DNA of 46,541 nt from an uncultured Eubacteriales bacterium (GCA_900543085.1 UQQF01000012.1:1-46541), one strand, 5' to 3'. Positions 18,495 to 26,338 are shown, numbered from the stretch's first letter. Numbers and translations: made by a program. Notes: a model not told the origin generated them from the sequence alone.

Positions 18495-19047
18495 GCCGCA
18501 TCACCTCCTTTCCCTGCTCGACAATCAACGCCGCTTTTTCTTCCATCTCTCCGAACAATAAAATATACAGCAGATATTCTATATAGCTGATTTTTTGTAA
18601 TGCTTCCACGAAAAGAGGATGCCAGACGGCATCCTGCGGCTGTGGGGCATATCCGATTTTCCAGTGTTCCAACAGATGCAGATAGTCGCATAACACTTTG
18701 AAACAATGCTTTTCCGCCCGCCGTAACCTCTGCTCCGGCGCAGGCTTGGGCGGCGTTCTCTTTGCTGCCGGTGTATGGCTGGCTCCATCATAGGGGATTG
18801 AAAAATCCTCCGCAAGCCTGAACGCCGCATCCCGTTTTCCCAAACCATGCAGGGAAGCGGCAAAGTCGATCACATCCCCGGAAGCGCCGCAGCCGAAACA
18901 ATAATAGCGGCTGTCCACTTTCATGCTGGGCGTTCTGTCATTGTGGAACGGACAGCAAGCCATGCCGTTTCTCCCCACACGTATTCCATAGTAAGAAGCA
19001 GACTGCCGGGTAGTAACAGACTGCTTCACCGCTTCAAATACATTCAA
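18355..19047 (-). CDS. CHC2 zinc-finger primase-like protein
   Basis: A 230-residue protein with a DnaG-type CHC2 zinc finger near the N-terminus (ACCPFHNDRTPSM, then YYCFGCGASGDVIDF), as in primases of mobile elements. The catalytic TOPRIM domain of full DnaG is absent, so it may supply only the DNA-binding part and act with the VirE-type helicase. The middle is Arg/Pro-rich and the end helical. The TTG at 19047 (with GGGAGG 6 bases upstream) is the likely start, giving MNVFEAVKQSV. The last 46 codons overlap the VirE gene and look low-complexity, so the true family end may be earlier. Confidence 0.8.
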   Translation of the reverse strand: MNVFEAVKQSVTTRQSASYYGIRVGRNGMACCPFHNDRTPSMKVDSRYYCFGCGASGDVIDFAASLHGLGKRDAAFRLAEDFSIPYDGASHTPAAKRTPPKPAPEQRLRRAEKHCFKVLCDYLHLLEHWKIGYAPQPQDAVWHPLFVEALQKISYIEYLLYILLFGEMEEKAALIVEQGKEVMRLEQRISELATSGAGSGHANDGRYGTGADTGGNPGDVGGDAERRREE

Positions 19048-19066
19048 ATGATTCCTCCCGTAAATG

Positions 19067-20539
19067 TCATAGTTCTATATCGTGTTTCTTTTGCTTTGAT
19101 TCATGCGCCGGTTCCCGCCGCTGCAATACCCGGTCAACATGGTACTGTACCCGCCGCATTTTCATCAAATCCTCCCGAAGCGGCTTATACTGCGGAGATA
19201 GCTCGGCATATTCCCGTTTCAGCCGGTCATATTCCTGTTTCCATGCGTTCAATGGAACCGACTTCTCGCCTAAGTTCTCTTTCAAAATCCTGCGGGCGGT
19301 GTAAAACAATCGCAGGTCAGCGTCGTAGGCGGTTTCAAATTTTTCCCGCTGCTTTTTCCACCTGATACCGTTCAGTTCATCATGTACCGGCTTCAGACGT
19401 TTGTAGTTCTCGGCCTGCCGTATCAACTCCTGCAATTCTTTCATCCGGGCAGACTTTTCTTTCATGCTGCCGCTCAATGTGTCAAACTCTGCGCTGACAG
19501 CGGACAGGCGGCTTTCCAGTTTATCCAGCGAAAGAATTTTGTTCTCGATCAGGTAGTTTACCGTTTCCGAAAATTCTTTCAGGTTCTTTCCTTTCGCTTT
19601 CTGGCTCCATGCCCCGGCGTTCCTGTCCTGATAATAGGAGATCAGCAGGTCGGCAAGGCTCGGTGTTTTGGGCTTGGAAAGTTCCTCTTTGACTTCCGAA
19701 ATCCAGCCGAACAGGGATTTGATTTTCTTTTTTATATCCAGCATCAGCCGGTTAGTAGCCTTAATCCAGCGGTTCAATTCTCCCTTGTCGGTGCGGATGC
19801 CCTTTGCTTCCATCTGCCGGACAGTCGGCCCCTCATGGACGGTGGGGATCAGGTCAAGCCCCTGCCGCACATAGGAACGGTGGTCGATGCGGACGGCCAG
19901 CCCCTTTTCCACAAACTTTTCATTGACCATCCGGCACCATGCTTCCCGCCATTCTTCCAGCGTTTCCGGGCTGCCCCAGTCGGTAGTAGGTACGGCGTTG
20001 AACATGGGCTTGCCGTCCTTATCCAGCACTTGGTTTCCCTCATCGTCAAGCACATATTCCCGGCGCTGTTTCTGTCCCCATGTGCCGTCTGGATTGATAG
20101 GGCGCATGGTCGTCATCACATGGAAGTGTGGATTGGGGATGCCGCCGTCCTCCTTGTCCGGGGCATGGACGGCAAGATCGGCAATCATTCCTCTGCCGAC
20201 AAGATACCGCTGCACAAATTCCCTCGCCAGCGCAATATTTTCTTCCATCGAAAGCTCATTCTGCAAAGCAATATCAAAGCTGTAAGCAAGCTGCGCTTTC
20301 TTGTGCTTCTCCACCTGTTCCACCGCATTCCACAAGGTCGCCCGGTCTTGGTATTCCGGCGGGGCATGGGGCGGCAATAAAATCTCGGAGCAGATCACGC
20401 CGCCCTTGCGGGTGTAGTCGCTGTACTCGCCGTAGTAATCGCTGTAAAGCCTTTCCCCGGCTCGGTAAGCTGCGCTGGCAATGGCGCTCTGTCCGGCGCT
20501 GCGCCTAATCTGGTTGACTGTTAAGTGATAAAGCGCCAT
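19067..20539 (-). CDS. MobA/MobL-family relaxase
   Basis: A 490-residue relaxase expected to nick oriT and lead the strand during mobilization. The N-terminus reads MALYHLTVNQIRRSAGQSA with SAAYRAGE following, so Tyr25 is a candidate catalytic tyrosine. The metal-binding histidines are in LAVHAPDKEDGGIPNPHFHV (His125, His138, His140). The C-terminal third is coiled-coil (about 300-480). The length and motifs fit the MobQ class. It starts 2 bases after the upstream DUF3847 gene stops, with no strong site of its own, so it is probably translationally coupled. The matching oriT lies about 550 bases upstream of its start. Confidence 0.93.
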   Translation of the reverse strand: MALYHLTVNQIRRSAGQSAIASAAYRAGERLYSDYYGEYSDYTRKGGVICSEILLPPHAPPEYQDRATLWNAVEQVEKHKKAQLAYSFDIALQNELSMEENIALAREFVQRYLVGRGMIADLAVHAPDKEDGGIPNPHFHVMTTMRPINPDGTWGQKQRREYVLDDEGNQVLDKDGKPMFNAVPTTDWGSPETLEEWREAWCRMVNEKFVEKGLAVRIDHRSYVRQGLDLIPTVHEGPTVRQMEAKGIRTDKGELNRWIKATNRLMLDIKKKIKSLFGWISEVKEELSKPKTPSLADLLISYYQDRNAGAWSQKAKGKNLKEFSETVNYLIENKILSLDKLESRLSAVSAEFDTLSGSMKEKSARMKELQELIRQAENYKRLKPVHDELNGIRWKKQREKFETAYDADLRLFYTARRILKENLGEKSVPLNAWKQEYDRLKREYAELSPQYKPLREDLMKMRRVQYHVDRVLQRREPAHESKQKKHDIEL

Positions 20540-20541
20540 AA

Positions 20542-20847
20542 TCAGTTACCGTCCTGCGGCTGGCTGTGATTTTCAACCGCAAGCCGTACCATGTTCTGAA
20601 CCGGCTGCCATTCGGAAATGCGCTCCATCAGGGAATAAAACTCCTGCTCGGTCAGTATCTTCACCTCCGGCATGACGCTCTCAACCGCCGCCCCACGGGT
20701 AATCAGACGGTGGTTGCGCTGCTTGCAGGAACCGCTTTCCAGATATGATTTTCGGTTTTCCAGACGGCGCAGCTTCCGTTTTTCCTGTTCTAACTTTTTG
20801 TTTGCTTCCACCAGATCGGCGGCAAGCTGTTCTTTGGATTTTTCCAT
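20542..20847 (-). CDS. DUF3847-like mobilization accessory protein
   Basis: A 101-residue protein of the type regularly found just before MobA/MobL relaxase genes in firmicute elements. The N-terminal half is a charged coiled coil (EANKKLEQEKRKLRRLENRK). It is followed by the conserved HRLITRGAAVESVMPE segment and a helical end. I infer a relaxosome or DNA-binding accessory role from its position and basic charge; this has not been shown. AAAGGAGG lies 9 bases upstream of the ATG. Confidence 0.75.
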   Translation of the reverse strand: MEKSKEQLAADLVEANKKLEQEKRKLRRLENRKSYLESGSCKQRNHRLITRGAAVESVMPEVKILTEQEFYSLMERISEWQPVQNMVRLAVENHSQPQDGN

Positions 20848-20877
20848 GTAAAAGCCTCCTTTGCTCTGAAATAAAAA

Positions 20878-21016
20878 TGACCGTATGGATAACGGTCAGG
20901 GTGTCGGTATTCGCCCATCAGCCTTTGCGGATGTGACAAGCCGGTAACGGGTTGTCGCAGACACAAAGGATACAGGGGATAGCCGCTTTGGCGGCGTAAG
21001 GGGGTGTAGCCCCCTT
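20878..21016. other. Hairpin-rich leader upstream of the mobilization genes
   Basis: This non-coding stretch holds TGACCGT/ACGGTCA (20878-20898, 7-base loop), CCGCTTTGGCGG (20982-20993) and AAGGGGG/CCCCCTT (20998-21016, 5-base loop). It lies between the DUF3847 start and oriT. The structures may bind relaxosome proteins or attenuate transcription. No gene is visible here. Confidence 0.4.
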
Positions 21017-21091
21017 GTACGGAACGGAGTGACGCAGGATCCCGATTGCTGATTTTATCAGCGGTCAGAGGGCGGCTCCGCAGGACGCACG

Positions 21092-21129
21092 ATACATGGT
21101 CGCCAGACTATGTATAGAAGTGCGCCCTT
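21092..21129 (+). other. Origin of transfer (oriT), MobQ type
   Basis: An inverted repeat, ATACATGGTC (21092-21101) with GACTATGTAT (21106-21115), one G-T pair and a 4-base loop, is followed after two bases by AAGTGCGCCCTT (21118-21129). That core is the nick region of MobQ/RSF1010- and pSK41-type origins, where cleavage falls between GTGCG and CCCT. The hairpin-then-nick layout is the same. It lies in the gap between the DUF3847-relaxase pair and the 75-residue gene. Confidence 0.85.
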
Positions 21130-21136
21130 TCGTTCC

Positions 21137-21364
21137 TCAAGGGATTTTGCCGTTTCCGGCTCCCGTATCGTCTTTGCTGTCCTTTGGATTATCCCTCCTG
21201 CGGGAACGCTTGGAAAAATACTTCGGGCACTCGATCACGACTGCCCGGAAACTCTGCTTGCAGTCATGGCGGCATCTGCGGCATAACTCGTTATAAGTGA
21301 CACGGTTGCGGTCATTCAAGAAGAAAGACAGTTCTAACCGGCGCTTCTTGCTCATTCTCGGCAT
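21137..21364 (-). CDS. Small conserved mobile-element protein
   Basis: A 75-residue basic protein. It starts MPRMSKKRRLELSFFLND, contains a cysteine cluster (CRRCRHDCKQSFRAVVIECP) and ends in an Arg/Lys-rich, disordered tail. Similar small proteins sit upstream of relaxase genes in clostridial elements. The four cysteines suggest a small zinc site, and the charge suggests DNA binding, perhaps at the adjacent oriT; both are inferences. AAGGAG lies 7 bases before the ATG. Confidence 0.7.
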   Translation of the reverse strand: MPRMSKKRRLELSFFLNDRNRVTYNELCRRCRHDCKQSFRAVVIECPKYFSKRSRRRDNPKDSKDDTGAGNGKIP

Positions 21365-21510
21365 TATCGGCTCCTTTCCCTGTTTCTATCGTGCATACGC
21401 AGATAGGCAGTTTTGGTGTAGCGTTTCGGTATCATTTTTAAGGTTTTTCCCCTCTGTAAGCCCCTTTGACAAGGGCGGCAGTATTCCAGACAGGGGAAGA
21501 TACCATGCGC

Positions 21511-21735
21511 TCATTTGCTGCTTTTCGGTAGGGTTTCAGTACCCTTTTCCATCCAGTCAAAGAACGCCTTTTTGCTGACCTTAATCAGCCTGCCGCTTCT
21601 AAACGCCGGAAATCCGGGTGTGTGAACCAGCTCATAGGCGCTCACTCTGGAAATTCCCATAATGCGCCGGATGTCCGCTACGTCTAAAACCAGCGGAAGA
21701 TCATCATAATTCTTTAATCTCTTGTTATCGTTCAT
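21511..21735 (-). CDS. Excisionase-like helix-turn-helix protein
   Basis: A 74-residue protein with a winged helix-turn-helix of the excisionase/MerR-like kind (about residues 14-65): LPLVLDVADIRRIMGISRVS, then AYELVHTPGFPAFRSGRLIK and KKAFFDWME. In mobile elements such proteins direct excision or regulate transfer genes. GGGAGG lies 7 bases upstream of the ATG. It is the first gene of the leftward block and is divergent from the DUF6076-like gene. Whether it pairs with the serine recombinase is an inference from location. Confidence 0.82.
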   Translation of the reverse strand: MNDNKRLKNYDDLPLVLDVADIRRIMGISRVSAYELVHTPGFPAFRSGRLIKVSKKAFFDWMEKGTETLPKSSK

Positions 21736-21951
21736 TTCGTTCCTCCCATGCTATAAATTCATTACAAATGCTTCCTGTTGCCGTTCTCCCCAAAAGCCGT
21801 TATCCTGCCCCATTTCTGCGGTGTTTCCCTGCATTGGCGCGCCGGATGCGTCACTTCCCCTGCCGGTCATATCCCTTTTGGACGGTCATTTACTTGTCAA
21901 GGTGCTGCGTGGTACTGAATTACCATCTGCAATCATCATACCGGCTTCTCC

Positions 21952-21980
21952 TTGACAAAACAACACTTCTGCGATACCAT
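21952..21980 (+). promoter_or_regulatory. Promoter of the DUF6076-like gene
   Basis: TTGACA (21952-21957), a 17-bp spacer and TACCAT (21975-21980), about 58 bases before the start codon at 22039. The 303-base gap 21736-22038 otherwise shows no gene or clear structure. Confidence 0.7.
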
Positions 21981-22038
21981 GAGTGTAACGGATATGGCTA
22001 AATTATAAAATTACCATAAGCAAAGGCAGGGAAATGGC

Positions 22039-23082
22039 ATGGAAATGGAATTTGTGCGGCATGAGCCGTGTTATGACCGGGTTTTGTTTGTCCTGACACT
22101 GGACAGGAAGAAAATGAAAGAACGGATTTTGATTGGGGAAGAATTGCAGGTGCGCTTCCGTTTACAGGGGGATATGGATGCCAATATGTTGTGCGACACC
22201 ACCCGCCCGCTTGGAACATTCCTTGCAGAATTTGAACATGACCCTGACGGGGAATGGAACCGATTCGGTCTGGCTCCGCTGCGGGAAGCCCTACACTCGA
22301 GCCGCTGGAAACAGCCAGCCTTAGAGCAGGCCGCAGGGGAATTTTTGAAAACAAAGTTTGATACCAGCGATCCGCTGCGGATGTACGCTGCGTTCCGTAT
22401 CTGGAACGGCTATCTGCTGGCAAGGGAGTCCCGAAACAGGGCGGAAGCCTGTGAGCGTTTCATGGACAAAATGAGTCCGTTCACGATGGCTTTTCAGCAG
22501 AGAAGCCCGCTTCAATTTGACAGCGATACCGGCAGACCGCAGCCATTCCAGATTTCCAGCCGGATATTCGGCTCCGTACCAGCAGCGGAAACACGGCTTG
22601 ACCTTTGGTATCCAGACAACCGGCGTACAACAGAATGTGTCGCCGCCTATGCCACGTTCTATCCGCTGATAACTTATTACCTGAACCGGCTGAACGATTG
22701 GGGGTTTTTCTTCCGAAGGTGTAAAGTCTGCGGGCGCGTTTTCCTTGCAAAAAGCCAGCGGTATGAACTATGTGGCGATAAATGCAGGAAGAAGCAGGCG
22801 CTTCAAAACAAGCGGGAGTTTGACGAGAGGGCAAGAGAAAACAACTATGATCTGCTCTACAAAAATGAGTGCCAAAATTGGCGCAACAAGATCAACAAGG
22901 CAAAGCGGACAGCAGGCTTCCCGGCTGACCGGTTGGAAGAAATGCTGACAGCGTTTGAAGCGTTTAAGAAAGAAGCGTTGCGGAGGAAAAAGGCTGTAAA
23001 AGAAAGAGCAGCCAGCCCGAAAGAATTTACGGACTGGCTGTATCAGCAGAGTAATATTATTGTAGAACTAACAAATGTCTAA
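22039..23082 (+). CDS. DUF6076-like protein with treble-clef zinc motif
   Basis: A 347-residue protein that I match only tentatively to the DUF6076 family of firmicute mobile elements. The N-terminal two thirds have no motif I recognise. Residues about 232-255 have CKVCGRVFLAKSQRYELCGD followed by a fourth Cys (KCRKK), a zinc-binding pattern like that of CGNR-type regulators. A highly charged helical segment (about 255-330) follows. This suggests a nucleic-acid-binding protein. The ATG at 22039 has AGGGA 6 bases upstream, and a consensus promoter lies ahead. Its base composition is like the element backbone rather than the AT-rich cassette that follows. Confidence 0.75.
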   Translation: MEMEFVRHEPCYDRVLFVLTLDRKKMKERILIGEELQVRFRLQGDMDANMLCDTTRPLGTFLAEFEHDPDGEWNRFGLAPLREALHSSRWKQPALEQAAGEFLKTKFDTSDPLRMYAAFRIWNGYLLARESRNRAEACERFMDKMSPFTMAFQQRSPLQFDSDTGRPQPFQISSRIFGSVPAAETRLDLWYPDNRRTTECVAAYATFYPLITYYLNRLNDWGFFFRRCKVCGRVFLAKSQRYELCGDKCRKKQALQNKREFDERARENNYDLLYKNECQNWRNKINKAKRTAGFPADRLEEMLTAFEAFKKEALRRKKAVKERAASPKEFTDWLYQQSNIIVELTNV

Positions 23083-23109
23083 AAAGTCTCGGAGCGGATG
23101 GCTTTTTGA

Positions 23110-23138
23110 TTGAAGTCATTTGAAAGTTATGATAGAAT
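23110..23138 (+). promoter_or_regulatory. Promoter of the restriction-modification cassette
   Basis: TTGAAG (23110-23115), a 17-bp spacer and TAGAAT (23133-23138), about 40 bases upstream of the first methyltransferase start. Confidence 0.65.
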
Positions 23139-23178
23139 GTATTTGTGAGATTATACCTAGAAAGAGAGGGTGCAAATT

Positions 23179-24015
23179 ATGCGAAAAAATCGTCTCGTTG
23201 CGCCTGTTGTAAAATGGGTTGGCGGTAAACGACAACTTTTAGATGATTTAACACCATTATTTCCAAAACGTGTTACCTCTTATTGCGAACCATTCTTAGG
23301 CGGGGGTGCCGTTTTATTTAAGTTACAGCCTAATATTGCATATGTTAATGATATTAATTCTGAACTCATTCAAATGTATGAAGTTATCCGAGATAATGTT
23401 GATGAACTGATTATCGCTTTAGGTGAGCATCCAAATGAGGAAGATCATTTTTATAGTGTTCGAGATTGGGATAGAAATAAGGAACAGTATGGACAATTGA
23501 CCAAAGTGCAGAGAGCAGCACGTATTATTTACTTGAACAAAACGTGTTATAATGGCCTTTTCAGAGTAAATAATGCTGGAGAGTTTAACACTCCCTTTGG
23601 ACACTATAAAAATCCCAATATCGTAAATGCTCCTACGCTAAAAGCTGTTAGTGCTTACTTTCAGAAAGCACAATTGACTTTTAGCAGTGTTGATTATGCC
23701 GAAGTGCTTGCCAATGTAGCAAAAGGAACTTTTGTCTATTTGGATCCACCATATGATCCGGTTTCTGAAACGGCTAATTTTACGGGCTATGCAAAGGGCG
23801 GTTTTGACCGCTCAGAACAAATCCGTCTGCGTCAATGCTGTGACGAACTCAATCGGCGTGGAATCAAATTTATGCTTTCAAATTCTGCAACGGATTTTAT
23901 TAGAGAACAATATGCTGCTTATAACATTACCATAGTAAAAGCGAAACGTGCTATTAACTCTAACGCTGCAAAGCGAGGTCAAGTGGATGAAGTGGTGATA
24001 AGAAATTATGAGTGA
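23179..24015 (+). CDS. D12-class (Dam-like) DNA adenine N6-methyltransferase
   Basis: A 278-residue methyltransferase that should methylate adenine in the cassette's recognition site, protecting host DNA. Family motifs are clear: KWVGGKRQLL (residues 12-21), CEPFLGGGAVLFKL (36-49) for S-adenosylmethionine binding, the central YLNKTCYNGLFRVNNAGEFN segment (118-137) and the catalytic LDPPY ending at 192. The ATG at 23179 is chosen with AGAGAGGG 8 bases upstream; a GTG at 23170 overlaps that site. The DNA is strongly AT-rich compared with both host and element backbone. It overlaps the endonuclease gene by 8 bases. The target sequence cannot be read from this alone; GATC is possible but unproven. 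Confidence 0.92.
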   Translation: MRKNRLVAPVVKWVGGKRQLLDDLTPLFPKRVTSYCEPFLGGGAVLFKLQPNIAYVNDINSELIQMYEVIRDNVDELIIALGEHPNEEDHFYSVRDWDRNKEQYGQLTKVQRAARIIYLNKTCYNGLFRVNNAGEFNTPFGHYKNPNIVNAPTLKAVSAYFQKAQLTFSSVDYAEVLANVAKGTFVYLDPPYDPVSETANFTGYAKGGFDRSEQIRLRQCCDELNRRGIKFMLSNSATDFIREQYAAYNITIVKAKRAINSNAAKRGQVDEVVIRNYE

Positions 24016-25303
24016 ACAAACAAAAAGCCAAAACGACAAAGCATGGGAAGCTTTGTTTGAAAAGTATGATATTCTGTCGCATATTGAATCAGATGGAAAA
24101 TTTATTATCTCTGCGTCTCAAATAAAAGAATATCGTGAACCTCGATTGATGGCAAAGTTTGATCACAACATCAATCTGCCGCAGATTTTTGCTAAGAACA
24201 ACCTTGCTATCTTACCAATTTCCCGTGGAGATTACATTATTTCTCATTTTGAGGCTTATCAACCATTTGAAGTGCTGGATAAATCTATTACTCAGGCTTC
24301 TTTACCGACTAATCTTCAAAGCCTTGATGCAAATAACATTCCAAGTGAAACTATCGCCATAAATTGTGCTTTGGCTTCAGGTATGCTCTCGGATTTTTTA
24401 GAGGAAGATATCCTTTATTCTACTGTATCAGGCCGTATGGGATCAGGACGATTTGATTTTAGTATTCAGAACTCTTGTACAAAAACTCCGACATCAGTTT
24501 CAGTGAACAATTCTCAAATTGAAATAGATGCCGCTTTTGAAGGTGTTCATAGCCTTTCGTTGCTCGAAGCCAAACGGGATTTATCGGAAGATTTTCTTGT
24601 ACGGCAGTTATATTATCCGTATCGAGTATGGAGCAATCGTGTGACAAAGAAAGTTAAACCGATTTTTCTTGTTTATTCAAATGGAATATTTAGTTTGTAT
24701 GAGTACGAATTTCAAAATCCTGATTCCTATAATTCACTGGTGCTTGTAAAGCACAAAAATTATTCTATTGAAGATACAGCAATAGAGCTTTCGGATCTAC
24801 AAGACGTTGCTTTACGCACAAAAATTATTTCTGAACCAAATATCTCTTTTCCTCAAGCAAATAGTTTTGAGCGAGTTATCAATATATGCGAATTACTAAA
24901 TGCTCAGGAATTGAGTCGTGAACAAGTTACAGAAGAATATGCTTTTGATATTCGACAAACAAATTATTATACGGATGCTGCAAGATACTTAGGATTACTT
25001 GAAAAACATTATGAAGATGGTCGCAAACCAATATATTCCTTAAGCGCATCGGGCAAGCGTATAATGAATTTAAATTATAAACAACGGCAACTGGCATTTT
25101 GCGAAGTCATTTTGCAGCATCGTGCTTTTAAAGAAACATTCAATCATTGTATGAAAATGGGAACAATGCCTGATACGTCAACAATTGTTGCTATTATGCA
25201 GGAATCTAATCTTTATAAGGTTGAAAGCATGAGTACATATGTACGACGTTCCTCTACAATCAGTGGTTGGATAAATTGGATGCTAGGATTAATAGAGGAG
25301 TAA
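24008..25303 (+). CDS. Type II restriction endonuclease, PD-(D/E)XK type
   Basis: A 431-residue protein between two methyltransferases and probably the restriction enzyme that cuts unmethylated DNA. The nuclease core is visible as IEIDAAFEGVHSLSLLEAKR: Asp174 and Glu187-x-Lys189 form a PD-(D/E)XK site, followed by a conserved RQLYYPYRVW with Gln200. The N-terminal 150 residues include GDYIISHFEAYQ and TVSGRMGSGRFDF, segments I recall in proteins annotated as type II restriction enzymes (DUF6997-like, from memory). The C-terminal part (about 280-431) looks helical, perhaps winged-helix, and may read DNA. The gene overlaps the upstream methyltransferase by 8 bases and lacks a strong ribosome-binding site, which would keep nuclease output tied to methylase translation. 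Confidence 0.8.
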   Translation: MSEQTKSQNDKAWEALFEKYDILSHIESDGKFIISASQIKEYREPRLMAKFDHNINLPQIFAKNNLAILPISRGDYIISHFEAYQPFEVLDKSITQASLPTNLQSLDANNIPSETIAINCALASGMLSDFLEEDILYSTVSGRMGSGRFDFSIQNSCTKTPTSVSVNNSQIEIDAAFEGVHSLSLLEAKRDLSEDFLVRQLYYPYRVWSNRVTKKVKPIFLVYSNGIFSLYEYEFQNPDSYNSLVLVKHKNYSIEDTAIELSDLQDVALRTKIISEPNISFPQANSFERVINICELLNAQELSREQVTEEYAFDIRQTNYYTDAARYLGLLEKHYEDGRKPIYSLSASGKRIMNLNYKQRQLAFCEVILQHRAFKETFNHCMKMGTMPDTSTIVAIMQESNLYKVESMSTYVRRSSTISGWINWMLGLIEE

Positions 25304-25305
25304 GA

Positions 25306-26043
25306 TTGCAGAATATTAAATTGGAACCTGATGACTTTGAGTTACAAACAACAAGTGTTTGGGATTTTCCAGATAGAGGAAAGTGGGCAACTCATGATGC
25401 GTCATATCGTGGGAATTGGTCACCGTACATCCCTAGAAATATTATCCTTCGTTATTCAAGTGAGCAAGAGTTGATTTTAGACCAATTTGTTGGCGGTGGA
25501 ACAACGCTGGTGGAAGCCAAACTCTTGAATAGAAATGCTATTGGCGTAGATATCAATTCAAGCTCTTTGGCTATTGCGACTAAGAAGTGTGATTTTACGC
25601 TTGAAAGAGGAGGAAACGTATATTTTAAGGCTGGCGATGCAAGAAATTTATCATTTATTCCGGATAAAAGCATTGATCTAATCTGTACGCATCCTCCTTA
25701 TGCAAACATAATTAAATACAGCGCCAATATAAATGAAGATATTTCGAGGATTCCAGTTGGACAATTTTTGTCAGAAATGAGTAAAGTAGCTGACGAAAGT
25801 TATCGTGTTCTAAAATCTGGAAAGTTTTGCGCTATCATGATGGGGGATATTCGACAAAAGGGCTTTGTTTTTCCTTTAGGATTTAATGTTATGGGAGTGT
25901 TTCAACAATCGGGCTTCAAGTTGAAAGAAGTTGTAATAAAAAAGCAACATAACTGTCAGTCTACAAGGAAATGGGTTCAAAAAAGTAAAGAAAACAATTT
26001 TTTACTTTTAGCACATGAATATCTATTTTTATTTAAGAAATGA
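25306..26043 (+). CDS. Second DNA methyltransferase (N4/N6 class)
   Basis: A 245-residue methyltransferase from a different family to the D12 enzyme. S-adenosylmethionine motif I is DQFVGGGTTLVEAKLLNRN, leading to IGVDIN (about 59-84), and the catalytic motif IV is THPPY at 128-132. The region GKWATHDASYRGNWSPYIPR near the start is characteristic of this group. The likely start is the TTG at 25306, with GAGGAG about 7 bases upstream and overlapping the end of the endonuclease gene; an upstream in-frame ATG at 25267 would add 13 residues coded inside that gene. A second, unrelated methyltransferase suggests that each strand of an asymmetric site needs its own enzyme. That is an inference from type IIS systems. 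Confidence 0.87.
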   Translation: MQNIKLEPDDFELQTTSVWDFPDRGKWATHDASYRGNWSPYIPRNIILRYSSEQELILDQFVGGGTTLVEAKLLNRNAIGVDINSSSLAIATKKCDFTLERGGNVYFKAGDARNLSFIPDKSIDLICTHPPYANIIKYSANINEDISRIPVGQFLSEMSKVADESYRVLKSGKFCAIMMGDIRQKGFVFPLGFNVMGVFQQSGFKLKEVVIKKQHNCQSTRKWVQKSKENNFLLLAHEYLFLFKK

Positions 26044-26052
26044 GGTGGATTT

Positions 26053-26292
26053 ATGCTATGTAAGCATTGTGGATTACCATTAGAAGATGCCCAAGAACGT
26101 GGAGATTATAAATCATGTCCCCATTGTTCCCAGAATTGCGAGGAACATATTTTCTATCCTAAAGCCATGTTTGGATGGACAGAAAAACGAGTAACTTCCA
26201 ATAATCCAACCGGTATTCAAAGTTGGTGCACTCGTTGTCGTGGGAATGATGATGGACCATATGTTGATGGTATAAAATGTAGTGATGTGTAG
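26053..26292 (+). CDS. Small cysteine-rich (zinc-ribbon) protein of the R-M cassette
   Basis: 79 residues with seven cysteines: Cys3/Cys6 (CKHC), Cys22/Cys25/Cys29 (CPHCSQNC), Cys59/Cys62 (CTRC) and a late Cys76. This predicts one or two small zinc sites. The segment FYPKAMFGWTEKRVTSNNPT lies between them. It starts 9 bases after the methyltransferase stop, with GAGGTGG upstream, so it belongs to the same operon and has the same AT-rich composition. I cannot assign a function. A controller, an endonuclease accessory or a DNA-binding specificity factor are all possible. Confidence 0.75.
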   Translation: MLCKHCGLPLEDAQERGDYKSCPHCSQNCEEHIFYPKAMFGWTEKRVTSNNPTGIQSWCTRCRGNDDGPYVDGIKCSDV

Positions 26293-26300
26293 CTACATTG

Positions 26301-26338
26301 GAAAACGAGTTCCCTAATACTTTACGGAACTCGTTTTC
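26301..26338 (+). terminator. Terminator of the R-M operon
   Basis: A 13-bp stem (GAAAACGAGTTCC 26301-26313 with GGAACTCGTTTTC 26326-26338) around a 12-base loop, with the T run inside the descending arm. It lies 9 bases after the last gene of the cassette. Confidence 0.85.

Noticed and set aside
20998..21016. AAGGGGG/CCCCCTT hairpin as the transfer origin.
   Set aside because: A much better oriT with a recognised nick core and adjacent inverted repeat lies at 21092-21129.
23179..24015. Naming the first methyltransferase a GATC-specific DpnII-type enzyme.
   Set aside because: D12 enzymes have varied targets, the nuclease is longer than and unlike DpnII/MboI as I recall them, and no target can be read from sequence.
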